Positions 23,022 through 31,445 of a stretch of 55,564 nucleotides of DNA are shown here, piece after piece. Location of the stretch: assembly GCA_017941735.1 (NCBI GenBank), contig JAGAVW010000004.1, forward strand, positions 1 to 55,564. The letters are read 5' to 3'. Within the stretch, counting starts at the first letter, position 1. Each line of letters begins with the position of its first letter. Under the pieces are notes generated by a model. The model saw only the letters and a list, made by a program, of their open reading frames with translations, did no database searches and was not told the origin of the DNA. A program made the position numbers and the translations under genes. This DNA comes from Solobacterium sp. Its GTDB lineage: Bacteria > Bacillota_I > Bacilli_A > Erysipelotrichales > Erysipelotrichaceae.

Positions 23022-23097
23022 GGTCCTGTAGCTCAGTCGGTAGAGCAATGGACTGAAAATCCATGTGTCGGCAGTTCAATTCTGCCTGGGACCACCA
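23022..23097 (+). tRNA. tRNA-Phe (anticodon GAA)
   Basis: A 76-base tRNA. The anticodon loop is CTGAAAA and CCA is encoded. The acceptor GGTCCTG/TGGGACC has two G-T wobble pairs at its inner end. Confidence 0.94.
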
Positions 23098-23102
23098 TTG
23101 AA

Positions 23103-23132
23103 TAAAAATCCCCGTGTAAACGGGGTTTTTAT
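23103..23132. terminator. Bidirectional terminator between tRNA operon and M24 peptidase
   Basis: CCCCG (23110-23114) pairs with CGGGG (23121-23125), with a T-run on both strands. It ends the tRNA operon from the left and the peptidase transcript from the right. Confidence 0.88.
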
Positions 23133-24226
23133 TATTTATACCAATCAATGACTCTTAGACTACGATCGGATTGATTTAAGACTTCTCCATCGCCTTCCTC
23201 ATTGACGATACAGATGTTCTCTATGCGAATTCCATACTTCCCCGCAAAATAGACACCCGGTTCAATGGAGAAAGCCATTCCACGCTCTAAATGGCGATGA
23301 TTGAGTTGGTTAATATAGGGGCCTTCATGAACGGAATAACCAATCCCATGCCCAACGCGATTGGCTAAAGTACTCGCATATTCGCCAAGCACCTTACGAC
23401 TTGCTTCATCAATTTCAGGAATATATGCGCCTTCCTTAACCAACGATTGTGAAGTTAATTGTGCCTTATTCACAAGTTCATACATTTCTTTTTGTTCTTG
23501 TGTTACAGAACCCACAAATACAGTACGACTTGTATCCGACATCATCCCTTTATAATGACATCCCCAATCTAGGATAATACAATCCCCTTCTTCTATGACT
23601 CTACCTTTATCCATATAATGCGGATAACTCGAATTAGGCCCAGAGGCCACAATCAAATCACAATCATAACCTCCTAACTCTTCCATACATTGACGCATGG
23701 CTTCACTGACGTCTAACTCACGAATGCCTGGACGTATCGTTTGACATGCGACTTCAAATGCCGCATCCGCAATTTTGGCGCTTTCTCGTAATGCTTCTAA
23801 TTCTTCATGTGTTTTCTTAATGCGAATTTCTTCTAACAAGCCTTTCGCATTCACAAATCGAATCCCACAGTTTTCAGCTATATCTTCGCAATTAAATGCT
23901 TGGGCACTGGAATTAACCCCAATCGTTTTATTCCATAGGTCTTGTTCTTTAAGGATTTCATAGACCTTAGGCATCCCTTCGTTATCATGGTAATGATAGA
24001 TGGGAATGGACCCTTGATAGGCATGTTCTAATTCATCCACATATAAGTCTTCGCATAAATAGAAACAACTTCCATCTTTACGCACAAATAAGCCTTGGAA
24101 TCGCTCACACAACAATGGAGTGAACCCTGTTAAAAATTCAAGTTCAAAAGAAGGTTGAATTAATACCGCATCCATCTCCATCATTTCAACTAAACGATTA
24201 TAAAATACATTCTCTTTCATCTTCAT
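23132..24226 (-). CDS. M24 family metallopeptidase (Xaa-Pro aminopeptidase-like)
   Basis: A 364-residue pita-bread peptidase. The N-terminal creatinase-like domain is followed by the catalytic domain with ASGPNSSYPHYM, LDWGCHYKGMMSDTSRTVFVG (two Asp ligands), RVGHGIGYSVHEGPYI (His ligand), FSIEPGVYFAGKYGIRIENI (two Glu ligands). All five metal ligands are present, so it should be active. Such enzymes remove an N-terminal residue before proline in the cytosol. The start overlaps the GH3 stop by four bases, making it the last gene of a four-gene operon. Confidence 0.9.
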   Translation of the reverse strand: MKMKENVFYNRLVEMMEMDAVLIQPSFELEFLTGFTPLLCERFQGLFVRKDGSCFYLCEDLYVDELEHAYQGSIPIYHYHDNEGMPKVYEILKEQDLWNKTIGVNSSAQAFNCEDIAENCGIRFVNAKGLLEEIRIKKTHEELEALRESAKIADAAFEVACQTIRPGIRELDVSEAMRQCMEELGGYDCDLIVASGPNSSYPHYMDKGRVIEEGDCIILDWGCHYKGMMSDTSRTVFVGSVTQEQKEMYELVNKAQLTSQSLVKEGAYIPEIDEASRKVLGEYASTLANRVGHGIGYSVHEGPYINQLNHRHLERGMAFSIEPGVYFAGKYGIRIENICIVNEEGDGEVLNQSDRSLRVIDWYK

Positions 24227-26100
24227 TCTCCTTTAGATTGATAACCTCTTGGATACAAAATGGTATCCTTTATCATTCCATCTTCCACACCAGGAATCGA
24301 AACAGGTAAACTCCCTTTAAACTCTCCTTCCTGGAATATTAAATCCATAGCAGCTAATAGATTAGGCCCATAGGAACCTATCACTTCTCCTTTTTCATCT
24401 AAGGTTAAACCACTATCACAATACGCCAATAAAAGCGCATCTGCCTCCTCAAATAAAGCCACATCATACGGAATCCCAATACTCATCACAACGACTTTCT
24501 TATCTAGTTCATGTGCTTTTTCGATTGTTGTTAATACCGCATCAATACGTGGATAAGTAGATCGATCTAAGTTTGAAAAATTTCGAAAATCTGAGGCAAT
24601 CACAATTAAATCCACATCTGCTATCTTTTGATATAATTCCTCCACAGCATTTCCATAATCATAATTCACAACTATCGCTTCACGATTTCCATATTGTTTT
24701 ATACCATAGGTAAAGGAATTTGCTTGTGAGCTATAAGGGGCCGCAAATAGAATGTTTTGTATGTCTTCGGTTAAAGGGAATACCGCATCATTTTTGATAC
24801 AGGTGATTGCCTCTTTTCCGATTTCATGTTGTAAAGCAAGATGCCTTTCGCCTCCTACGATACTTAAATCCGCTTCTTTTATTTCATTTGAAAGATTCAT
24901 TTCTTGTTTCAATAAAATCATGCGACAAACTGATTCTATAATGCGCTCTTTTGAAAGCACCCCTTCTTCTACTTTTTGTATTAGTTCTTCGATATAGGCA
25001 TCAAAATCTTCAATGGAAGCTTCATCATGAATATTAATTGGCATTAAGATAAGATCTAATCCGGCATTAATCGCTAGTACACTCGCATCCACTAAATCAA
25101 AATGTTTCGCAATCGCATCCATCAAAAAGGAATCGGAAACAATGACTCCTTCAAAGCCACATTCTTTTCGTAATATATCGGTCAATATCGTCTTCGATAA
25201 AGTAGCAGGTAAATAGATTTCTTTTTCATCTAGTTTTGATTGGTAGGTACTTGTTTCAATATTTGGATATTGAATGTGTGCGGTCATAATCATTGGCACA
25301 TCATTTTGAATTAAGGTTTGAAAAGGAATCAAATCACTTTCTTTGAGTTCTTCTTTCGTATAAGAAAGCAAAGGTAAACCAGTATGGCTATCCGTATCCG
25401 TATCGCCATGCCCAGGAAAATGCTTGATGCAACTAAGAATCGACGCAGAAGTTAATCCATCGATATAGGCCTTTGCGTAAGAGCTTACCACATCTGCATC
25501 ATCGGAATATGCGCGTATACCAATGACGGGATTAGCAGGATTGCGATTCACATCCACAACGGGCGCAAAGTTGACATTAAAACCTAGGGCAGCCAATTCT
25601 TCGCCAATCAATGTCCCTATTTTTTTCGCATTATCCGGATTCCCTGTAGCGGCTAAGGCCATATTCCCATTTGTCTCCGTCCCAAAAGGAAGACGTGTTA
25701 CGATGCCTCCTTCTTGATCAATCCCAATCCATAAGGGAATATCTTGTCGTGTATTTTCTTTTAATAAACAAGTCCAATCATAGGTCTGCTGTTTGGTATG
25801 AATGTTTTCTAAAAAAGCAATCACACCACCCACACTATGCGTTGAAATAAATTCTTTGGTAATTTCATCTTGGTTCCACGTTTCGATATCCGCTTCACTT
25901 GGTCGAATCGCAACCATCATCATCTGTTCTAATTGCTCTTTTAAAGAAAGCGATTCGACGAAATCTTTGACAAGTGCTTCTTGACTGATTTCTGCTTCCT
26001 TCGCTTCTTCTGATATTTTTGTTTGTGCGCACCCTGTCAACAATAGAACAAGGCATAATATCCCACAAACAAGAATGTTTCGCTGCTTCTTAAAACGCAT
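24223..26100 (-). CDS. Beta-N-acetylhexosaminidase, GH3 family lipoprotein (NagZ-like)
   Basis: A 625-residue predicted lipoprotein (lipobox LTGC near residue 21). The GH3 barrel has IGIDQEGGIVTRLPFGT, then the NagZ-specific loop CIKHFPGHGDTDTDSHTGLP supplying the catalytic His-Asp pair, and VIVSDSFLMDAIAKHF with the nucleophile Asp. A second domain follows from about residue 430. Surface-attached forms in Gram-positives trim muropeptides or glycans carrying GlcNAc. It lies in one unit with SurE and an M24 peptidase, suggesting nutrient or wall-turnover use. Confidence 0.9.
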   Translation of the reverse strand: MRFKKQRNILVCGILCLVLLLTGCAQTKISEEAKEAEISQEALVKDFVESLSLKEQLEQMMMVAIRPSEADIETWNQDEITKEFISTHSVGGVIAFLENIHTKQQTYDWTCLLKENTRQDIPLWIGIDQEGGIVTRLPFGTETNGNMALAATGNPDNAKKIGTLIGEELAALGFNVNFAPVVDVNRNPANPVIGIRAYSDDADVVSSYAKAYIDGLTSASILSCIKHFPGHGDTDTDSHTGLPLLSYTKEELKESDLIPFQTLIQNDVPMIMTAHIQYPNIETSTYQSKLDEKEIYLPATLSKTILTDILRKECGFEGVIVSDSFLMDAIAKHFDLVDASVLAINAGLDLILMPINIHDEASIEDFDAYIEELIQKVEEGVLSKERIIESVCRMILLKQEMNLSNEIKEADLSIVGGERHLALQHEIGKEAITCIKNDAVFPLTEDIQNILFAAPYSSQANSFTYGIKQYGNREAIVVNYDYGNAVEELYQKIADVDLIVIASDFRNFSNLDRSTYPRIDAVLTTIEKAHELDKKVVVMSIGIPYDVALFEEADALLLAYCDSGLTLDEKGEVIGSYGPNLLAAMDLIFQEGEFKGSLPVSIPGVEDGMIKDTILYPRGYQSKGE

Positions 26101-26101
26101 A

Positions 26102-26866
26102 TTACTTCTTATAGTGTTCTTCCAATGTTTCTAAATAATCATATTGGATTTGATCGAGGCCAATTGGGGAAATCGAAACATAGCCCTCATGGACCGCTGT
26201 CCCATCTCCACCAGATCCAAAAATATGATCTTGTGGGAAATCCTCTTTTGTTTTAAACACAAAACTGCCATCTTCTTGGATTTCCTTTTTTAATCCATGA
26301 TGGTATTCCCAATGTTTTTCATAATCCACAAACTTAATCCCTTTGATTTCCTCCAAGGATAAAGCTGGTACATTCACATTTAATAAATATTTTGTGCGAT
26401 TTGGATCTGACATATAAAGTGGAATCAATCTTTTAATATGTGCACACGCTGCACTAAAGTCGTGTGAGGTATAAGAAGTAAGCGATGCGGCAATCGCAGG
26501 CACTCCATATAACAACGCTTCTTCCGCAGCCCCAACTGTTCCCGAATAAACACAATCAACCGATAAGTTTCTGCCTTGGTTAATGCCCGTAATCACTAAA
26601 TCTGGCATTTCATCCATCAAACCTTTCATTCCAAGATAGACGCTATCTGCAGGTGTTCCATCAATGGCCCAAGCTCCTTTCACCCCTTCTATCTCTACGG
26701 GATGACCCGTAACGGTATGAAAGAAATAAGTGACCGAATGGCTCATCGCACTTTTTTGTGTGCTTGGCGCAGAAACATATACTTCATAATCTTCTTTTAA
26801 TGCATCGGCAAGCGCTCGAATACCTGGCGCATCAATGCCATCATCATTCGCTAATAAAATTCGCAT
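26102..26866 (-). CDS. surE: 5'/3'-nucleotidase SurE
   Basis: A 254-residue metal-dependent phosphatase that removes phosphate from nucleoside 5'- and 3'-monophosphates. The N-terminus MRILLANDDGIDAPGIRAL holds the two metal-binding Asp. SAPSTQKSAMSHSVT, ITGINQGRNLSVDCVYSGTVGAA (in two parts) and NVNVPAL are the other conserved blocks. It lies one base from the GH3 gene and nine from the flippase gene, in the same operon. Confidence 0.93.
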   Translation of the reverse strand: MRILLANDDGIDAPGIRALADALKEDYEVYVSAPSTQKSAMSHSVTYFFHTVTGHPVEIEGVKGAWAIDGTPADSVYLGMKGLMDEMPDLVITGINQGRNLSVDCVYSGTVGAAEEALLYGVPAIAASLTSYTSHDFSAACAHIKRLIPLYMSDPNRTKYLLNVNVPALSLEEIKGIKFVDYEKHWEYHHGLKKEIQEDGSFVFKTKEDFPQDHIFGSGGDGTAVHEGYVSISPIGLDQIQYDYLETLEEHYKK

Positions 26867-26875
26867 CCTATCCTC

Positions 26876-28108
26876 CTAATTTCTATCCTCTTTGGGATTC
26901 TTTCGAAACAATAGTAATAAAATCGCACATACAACAAATAATAAATTTGTCCCAATTAAAATCATCGTCATCGAATTACAATCCGCTGGATTAATAAAAT
27001 AATACGATAAAACAAAACACGCAATTGTCGATACAATCGAACAAATTAATTGATCACTTGTGCGATGAATAATCACAAAGATTTGCGAGAGAATCCAAGT
27101 AAAAGTAAGGGTCACACCACTTAGAATTCCTAAGTATAAATAGTGATAATATTCCCCTGCCATTTGTCCAAACAAAAGCGACATGACTGGTTTCCCTAAG
27201 AAATAGACAAGCCCTTCCGCTAGCAAACCTAAGCCAATTGCGCCACCAAATAATAAGACGATATAGTTTTTAAAGCTTTTATTATCATTTGCCTCATAAG
27301 CTTTAGCCATATAAGGCGCAAAGGTATAAATCAATACATTAATCACAAGTTGTAAGAAGACCACCATACTGTAAATGGAGGTATAGATGCCTAGGGCTTC
27401 TAAGCTTCCTACACGCTCAAAGAATAAACGTGGAATCGCAATGATCGCTGCCGCAAGAAGCTCAAAGACCATAATCGGTGCACAATCTTTAATGATACGA
27501 ATCACATTTTGATTCCAAACTAATTTGGGTGTAATGGATACAATTTTCTTGATACGTGGTAAGTTATAAAACAATAACATCAAAATCGAAATCAGTAATA
27601 AGACCACAAAGCCTATTGGTAAATTCTTCGTGACTTGTAAAGTAAAATAAAATAAAGCACTAAACAAAATACCACGTAATACCATGGATTTCGCATTCAC
27701 ATCCATTTGTAGTTGTTGTTGCCCGAAACAATCTAATAATTCAATGATGGCTTCGGAAAACTTAAAAATGGCATAGAGGAAAATAATTGTATTTTGCGCC
27801 GAAGAATACCCAAATACAATCGTACTTACAAACAATAAGACACAAGATAATAAAATGGCATAGATACGGACCGAAAAATATTCATCATAGCTATAGGTTT
27901 GATTTTGATCTGCTACGACAAAGGCACGCATGCCCCATAAAGAAATCGCATATAAGGTATTCCCGATGGAAATCGCGACGGCATAATAGCCACTTGCCAC
28001 TCCGCCTAACAAGCGCAAAACAAGTGCCCCAAACACCCAAATCGCAAAATTGTAAACAACCATACCAATGGTTGTCCAACTTAAGTTTTTCTCAAGGTTT
28101 TTACTCAT
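26876..28108 (-). CDS. Polysaccharide-type flippase of the MOP superfamily (Wzx-like)
   Basis: A 410-residue integral membrane protein with about 12 hydrophobic helices, starting after MSKNLEKNLSWTTIGMVVYNF. The pattern of an N-terminal amphipathic stretch, a GGVASGYYAVAI loop and a duplicated six-helix unit fits Wzx/RfbX-type flippases that move undecaprenyl-linked oligosaccharides outward. It is shorter than MurJ and lacks its typical length of about 500 residues. No glycosyltransferase locus surrounds it, so the cargo is unknown. First gene of the SurE/GH3/M24 operon. Confidence 0.8.
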   Translation of the reverse strand: MSKNLEKNLSWTTIGMVVYNFAIWVFGALVLRLLGGVASGYYAVAISIGNTLYAISLWGMRAFVVADQNQTYSYDEYFSVRIYAILLSCVLLFVSTIVFGYSSAQNTIIFLYAIFKFSEAIIELLDCFGQQQLQMDVNAKSMVLRGILFSALFYFTLQVTKNLPIGFVVLLLISILMLLFYNLPRIKKIVSITPKLVWNQNVIRIIKDCAPIMVFELLAAAIIAIPRLFFERVGSLEALGIYTSIYSMVVFLQLVINVLIYTFAPYMAKAYEANDNKSFKNYIVLLFGGAIGLGLLAEGLVYFLGKPVMSLLFGQMAGEYYHYLYLGILSGVTLTFTWILSQIFVIIHRTSDQLICSIVSTIACFVLSYYFINPADCNSMTMILIGTNLLFVVCAILLLLFRKNPKEDRN

Positions 28109-28141
28109 AAATCAACATAAGAAGTATAGCATTTATGACAT

Positions 28142-28173
28142 AAAAAAACTTCACTTCTGTGAAGTTCTTTTTT
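28142..28173. terminator. Terminator of the tRNA-Leu/tRNA-Cys unit
   Basis: ACTTCAC TTCT GTGAAGT (about 28148-28165) is flanked by A-run and T-run on opposite sides, so it can work in both directions. It separates the tRNA unit from the flippase operon. Confidence 0.85.
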
Positions 28174-28175
28174 CA

Positions 28176-28262
28176 TGGTGGGGATAGTGGGACTTGAACC
28201 CACACGGTGTTGCCACCACCGGATTTTAAGTCCGATGCGTCTGCCTATTCCGCCATATCCCC
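28176..28262 (-). tRNA. tRNA-Leu (anticodon TAA)
   Basis: An 87-base class II tRNA. The acceptor is GGGGATA/TATCCCC, the anticodon loop is CTTAAAA between TCGGA and TCCGG, a long variable arm is present and CCA is encoded. Confidence 0.95.
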
Positions 28263-28265
28263 AAG

Positions 28266-28340
28266 TGGAGGTTCCTGCCGGACTCGAACCGGCGGTCACA
28301 GAGTTGCAGTCTGTTGCCTTACCAGCTTGGCTAAGGAACC
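28266..28340 (-). tRNA. tRNA-Cys (anticodon GCA)
   Basis: A 75-base tRNA. The acceptor is GGTTCCT/AGGAACC with discriminator T73, the anticodon loop is CTGCAAC and CCA is encoded. It is the first gene of the pair. Confidence 0.95.
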
Positions 28341-28356
28341 AATAACGTGCCTATTT

Positions 28357-28384
28357 ATTATACTAAACATTGCTAAAATTGCAA
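28357..28384 (-). promoter_or_regulatory. Promoter of tRNA-Cys/tRNA-Leu
   Basis: Minus-strand TTGCAA (28384-28379), a 16-base spacer and TATAAT (28362-28357), followed by AAATAGGCAC, identical to the sequence after the -10 of the seven-tRNA operon. Confidence 0.8.
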
Positions 28385-28387
28385 TGT

Positions 28388-29236
28388 TTATTCAATATCG
28401 GCCACTTTTCTTCTATCAAATTCCCTGCCAATTAAGACGAGTCGCTTATTCACATTCCCAGAAACACATGTCTGTAATGTGATAATGTGATCCTCTGGTG
28501 TTAATTTTACACCTGTATCGTAAAAAGTATACTCTTTTATTGCAGAAACATAACGTTTAAAATATTCATCTTCATATTCAACCAGATTATATTGCAGATT
28601 ATCATAACAAAACTGAAGGCCATCGATCGTTTGCACTGGACAATCCATCACCACAGCTACCTCGTAATAGCGCACTTCATCTTGTGTTACAATCACAAAT
28701 TCCGCATTCTCTTCATAGTTTTCTTGGTTACGTAATTGCTCAATTGGCGTAAACATCAACGTACGATCACTCGAATAAGATGGTTCGACATAATGTCCGT
28801 AAATAAGTGTATTTTGGTCTTCTTTCGCAAATGAATTACGGAAATCTAAGAAACAAGTTCCCATTGGGTCATATTGTAATGTTTTCCAATTTAAGCGTAA
28901 GTATTTATTGTTTGTAGGGTCAATGACAATGGGTTCATGAATCAATTCAGAGGTCCAACATAGAATTGCCCGCACTTCCGAATTAATCGCATGATCTTCC
29001 TCTAATTCCGCTAATAACTCTTTTACCTTTGCATCTCCCATTGCGTATTTTGGCTCTGGGGTTGGCGTAGGAGTTGGAGTTGGGGTTGGCGTTGGCGTTG
29101 GGGTTGGCGTAGGTTCTACAACAACAACGGGTTGTGTTGTGCGATTTAAATACAACGCAAAAAGAAGCAAGGCAATTAATAAGCCTAGCAACAATCCCAT
29201 CCATAGATTCTTTTTATTCTTGATTTTCGTAAACAT
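28388..29236 (-). CDS. Class B-type sortase with Pro-Thr repeat linker
   Basis: A 282-residue membrane-anchored transpeptidase. One hydrophobic helix (about 13-30) is followed by a (PT)9 linker near 42-60, then the sortase domain with LIYGHYVEP (catalytic His), TLQTCVSGNVNKRLVLIGRE (catalytic Cys and Arg). The NxxK/RLVLIGR arrangement fits class B. It would attach sorting-signal proteins or build pili on the outer surface, but no LPxTG-like substrate is in the window. No Shine-Dalgarno sequence is visible; TATGAT ends seven bases before the ATG. Confidence 0.88.
   Translation of the reverse strand: MFTKIKNKKNLWMGLLLGLLIALLLFALYLNRTTQPVVVVEPTPTPTPTPTPTPTPTPTPEPKYAMGDAKVKELLAELEEDHAINSEVRAILCWTSELIHEPIVIDPTNNKYLRLNWKTLQYDPMGTCFLDFRNSFAKEDQNTLIYGHYVEPSYSSDRTLMFTPIEQLRNQENYEENAEFVIVTQDEVRYYEVAVVMDCPVQTIDGLQFCYDNLQYNLVEYEDEYFKRYVSAIKEYTFYDTGVKLTPEDHIITLQTCVSGNVNKRLVLIGREFDRRKVADIE
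29059..29112 (-). repeat. (Pro-Thr)9 coding repeat in the sortase linker
   Basis: Nine tandem CCN-ACN codon pairs. Thr codons vary between ACG, ACC and ACT, so the repeat is not a clean hexamer run and appears kept for its protein sequence. The block probably spans the cell wall as an extended, possibly glycosylated, linker. Confidence 0.9.
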
Positions 29237-29250
29237 TTATATAATCATAT

Positions 29251-29279
29251 CACAAATAAAGTGAGCATTTGCTCACTTT
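29251..29279 (-). terminator. Terminator of ffh
   Basis: A 9-bp stem (29258-29266 with 29271-29279) with loop AAAT, followed on the minus strand by ATTTGTG. It begins just after the ffh stop codon. The following T-run is weak, so partial read-through into the sortase gene is possible. Confidence 0.65.
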
Positions 29280-29280
29280 A

Positions 29281-30672
29281 CTAGTTCTTGAAATTCTTTA
29301 AGGCATTGGCGTGTTGACTGGCTTCATCTAACATATTTTGGAGATGTTCTTCATCCAATTGTCCATTCTTCGACATCGAGCCAAACATATCCATCGCTTT
29401 CTTCATCTTTTCAAATTGTGAAATCACACGATTGACATCCGAAACAGAAGTACCACTTCCCTTCGCAATACGTTTTTTCATTGTGCTACGAATTCGGGAG
29501 GGATTACGACGTTCTTCTTTTGTCATAGATTGAATGATGGCTTTGGTTTGGGTCATGGTATCGCCTGCTTTGGCTTCATCAATCATCCCAGAATATTGAT
29601 TATAACCAGGTAACATCTTCAAAATACCACCTAATGGACCTAACTTTTGAATTTGTTCCAATTGCATCAACATGTCTTCCATGTCGAATTTACCTTCCAT
29701 CATTTTTTGCGCTGCTTTTTCTGCCGCTTCCATATCCATCTTTTCTTGTGCTTTTTCTACAAGACTGACGACATCTCCCATGCCAAGGATGCGATCTGCC
29801 ATACGTTCTGGATAAAAATAATCAAGGTCCTCAATCTTTTCCCCTTCACCGATGAACTTAATTGGAACACCTGTAATCTTCTTAACTGAAAGCACACCAC
29901 CACCGCGGCTATCGCCATCAAACTTCGTGACTACTAGCCCGGTTAATGGAAGTAAGTCATGGAAGGCCTTTGCGACATTGACGATATCTTGACCTGTCAT
30001 CGCATCCACCGTTAATAAGATTTCATCCGCATTTACTTCTCTATTGATTTGTACAAGTTCATTCATGAGCTCTTCATCAATGTGTAAACGCCCAGCGGTA
30101 TCGATAAGTACTGTATCATATCCCTTTTCACGCGCATACTGCATTCCTTGTTGGACAGTTTCAAGAGCACTATGTGCCGTGCCAAGTGAGAATACTTCTA
30201 CGTCGATTTCTTCGCCTAGAGTTTTTAATTGCTCAATCGCCGCAGGACGAATCACATCCGCTGCGATTAACATCGGATTACGTTCATATTTCCGCTTTAA
30301 TAAACGTGCGACTTTTGCGATACTAGTAGTTTTACCTGTACCTTGTAAACCAACCATCATAATGGTCGTAATGCCACTGTCTTTAAATTGAATTTCTGCT
30401 TGTTCTTCGCCTAATAATTCAACCAAAGCATCGTGCACAATTTTAACGAGCATCTGGTCTGGTTCGACACTATTCAAGACATCTTCCCCACGTGCCTTTT
30501 CGCGCACGTCATTTAAGAAGTCTTTTACAATTCGATAATTCACATCGGCTTCTAAAAGAGCTAAACGAATCTCCTTTAGCATGCTTTCCATATTATCGTC
30601 AGTCAGTTTCCCTTTCCCAACGATATTACGCATTGATTTATTCAGCCGTTCACTTAAGGAATCAAACGCCAT
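29281..30672 (-). CDS. ffh: Signal recognition particle protein Ffh
   Basis: A 463-residue SRP54-type GTPase that targets nascent membrane proteins. The N domain (1-95) precedes the G domain with GLQGTGKTTSIAKVA near 107, DTAGRLHIDE near 188 and VVTKFDGDSRGGG near 245. The methionine-rich M domain begins near 300 and has the RNA-binding RIRSTMKKRIAKGSGTSVSDVN. The length is ordinary. The usual partner ylxM is not upstream; an SSB gene is there instead. Confidence 0.96.
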   Translation of the reverse strand: MAFDSLSERLNKSMRNIVGKGKLTDDNMESMLKEIRLALLEADVNYRIVKDFLNDVREKARGEDVLNSVEPDQMLVKIVHDALVELLGEEQAEIQFKDSGITTIMMVGLQGTGKTTSIAKVARLLKRKYERNPMLIAADVIRPAAIEQLKTLGEEIDVEVFSLGTAHSALETVQQGMQYAREKGYDTVLIDTAGRLHIDEELMNELVQINREVNADEILLTVDAMTGQDIVNVAKAFHDLLPLTGLVVTKFDGDSRGGGVLSVKKITGVPIKFIGEGEKIEDLDYFYPERMADRILGMGDVVSLVEKAQEKMDMEAAEKAAQKMMEGKFDMEDMLMQLEQIQKLGPLGGILKMLPGYNQYSGMIDEAKAGDTMTQTKAIIQSMTKEERRNPSRIRSTMKKRIAKGSGTSVSDVNRVISQFEKMKKAMDMFGSMSKNGQLDEEHLQNMLDEASQHANALKNFKN

Positions 30673-30716
30673 AGGTTACCTTCTTTCCATACGGTACTAT
30701 TGTACCATATCGAAAT

Positions 30717-31037
30717 CTATACCCTTTGGTCTAAATAAGACACTTTTTCCGCAATCACTTCACAATTGTAATACGTGCGTCCATTTGCATCATACGTATC
30801 GGACTTTAAACGACCACGAATGGCAACAAGAGAACCTGGTTTACAGATATCAATTGCCTCTTCCGCAATTCCCTTCCATAGCGTTACCTTAAAGATATCA
30901 GTAGATAAGGTGCCATCTTCATTGCGAAAATTGCGATCCGCTTCTACCAACATATGGGCAACAGGAACGCCTTTTGAAGTCGTTGTAATTTCGGGTAATT
31001 GTTTTACTTTACCGACCAAATCACAAGAATTTAACAT
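30717..31037 (-). CDS. Short single-stranded DNA-binding protein
   Basis: A 106-residue OB-fold SSB. Recognisable parts are DLVGKVKQLPEI, FKVTLWKGIAEEAIDICKPGSLVAIRGRLK (in two parts) and AEKVSYL. The protein ends directly after the fold and lacks the flexible linker and acidic DDDIPF-like tip that bind repair partners. It is therefore probably a secondary SSB, such as a competence or single-domain paralogue, not the replicative one. AAAGGAGGAA precedes the ATG. It lies 44 bases upstream of ffh. Confidence 0.85.
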   Translation of the reverse strand: MLNSCDLVGKVKQLPEITTTSKGVPVAHMLVEADRNFRNEDGTLSTDIFKVTLWKGIAEEAIDICKPGSLVAIRGRLKSDTYDANGRTYYNCEVIAEKVSYLDQRV

Positions 31038-31060
31038 GACAGATTCCTCCTTTCGGATTC

Positions 31061-31089
31061 ATTATGAAAAAAGCAATCCACGAAAACAA
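31061..31089 (-). promoter_or_regulatory. Promoter of the ssb-ffh unit
   Basis: Minus-strand TTGTTT (31089-31084), a 17-base spacer and CATAAT (31066-31061), about 25 bases before the ssb start. Confidence 0.55.
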
Positions 31090-31112
31090 ACGAAGGAATA
31101 TGCCACTAATGG

Positions 31113-31147
31113 GAAAAAAAGCACATATGTCATTACCATATGTGCTT
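31113..31147 (-). terminator. Terminator of the Cys-rich membrane protein gene
   Basis: A 12-bp stem, AAAGCACATATG with its complement (31118-31129 and 31136-31147), is followed on the minus strand by T-rich TTTTCCC. Confidence 0.85.
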
Positions 31148-31173
31148 TGTCTAGGACCATTTACAAATTTAGC

Positions 31174-31356
31174 CTATCGAATTAATTCTTTTTTCGCTTT
31201 TTCAATATCACTCGTCCATTTGCAAGTTGTACCACATGATGAACAACTTCCATTACAATCCGTACAACCTGATTTCATGGAACGATATAAATAGCGAACA
31301 TCTAACGCTACAATCACAACTAAGACAATACTTACTATTAAAGTTCCTAAATTCAT
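31174..31356 (-). CDS. FeoB-associated Cys-rich membrane protein
   Basis: A 60-residue protein with one N-terminal helix (LIVSIVLVVIVALDVRYLYR) and a cysteine cluster CTDCNGSCSSCGTTC. This layout matches the FeoB-associated Cys-rich family, thought to assist ferrous-iron uptake or act as a redox or metal-binding tail. No feoA or feoB gene is nearby, so it is an orphan copy here. GAGGTGG lies before the ATG and it has its own promoter and terminator. Confidence 0.8.
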   Translation of the reverse strand: MNLGTLIVSIVLVVIVALDVRYLYRSMKSGCTDCNGSCSSCGTTCKWTSDIEKAKKELIR

Positions 31357-31373
31357 ATTTTCACCACCTCATT

Positions 31374-31402
31374 ATCATAACAAAATGAATTAGTTATGGC
31401 AA
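31374..31402 (-). promoter_or_regulatory. Promoter of the Cys-rich protein gene
   Basis: Minus-strand TTGCCA (31402-31397), a 17-base spacer and TATGAT (31379-31374). Confidence 0.65.
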
Positions 31403-31412
31403 ACTCCCGCCC

Positions 31413-31442
31413 AAAAGAAAGAGGAGAATCTCTCCTCTTTCT
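31413..31442 (-). terminator. Terminator of ftsK
   Basis: A 12-bp stem (31416-31427 with 31431-31442) is followed on the minus strand by TTTGG. It lies three bases after the ftsK stop codon. Confidence 0.8.
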
Positions 31443-31445
31443 AGC

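Noticed and set aside
22772..23148. Minus-strand open frames across the tRNA operon
   Set aside because: They are antisense to perfect tRNA genes with CCA ends; the translated sequences are the familiar spurious tRNA-antisense peptides.
29059..29112. Short tandem DNA repeat as a CRISPR or microsatellite array
   Set aside because: There are no spacers, and the unit is a variable CCNACN codon pair inside the sortase gene.
28983..29204. 73-residue minus-strand frame with Asn/Ala repeats
   Set aside because: It is the shifted frame of the sortase (PT)9 codons, with no ribosome site.
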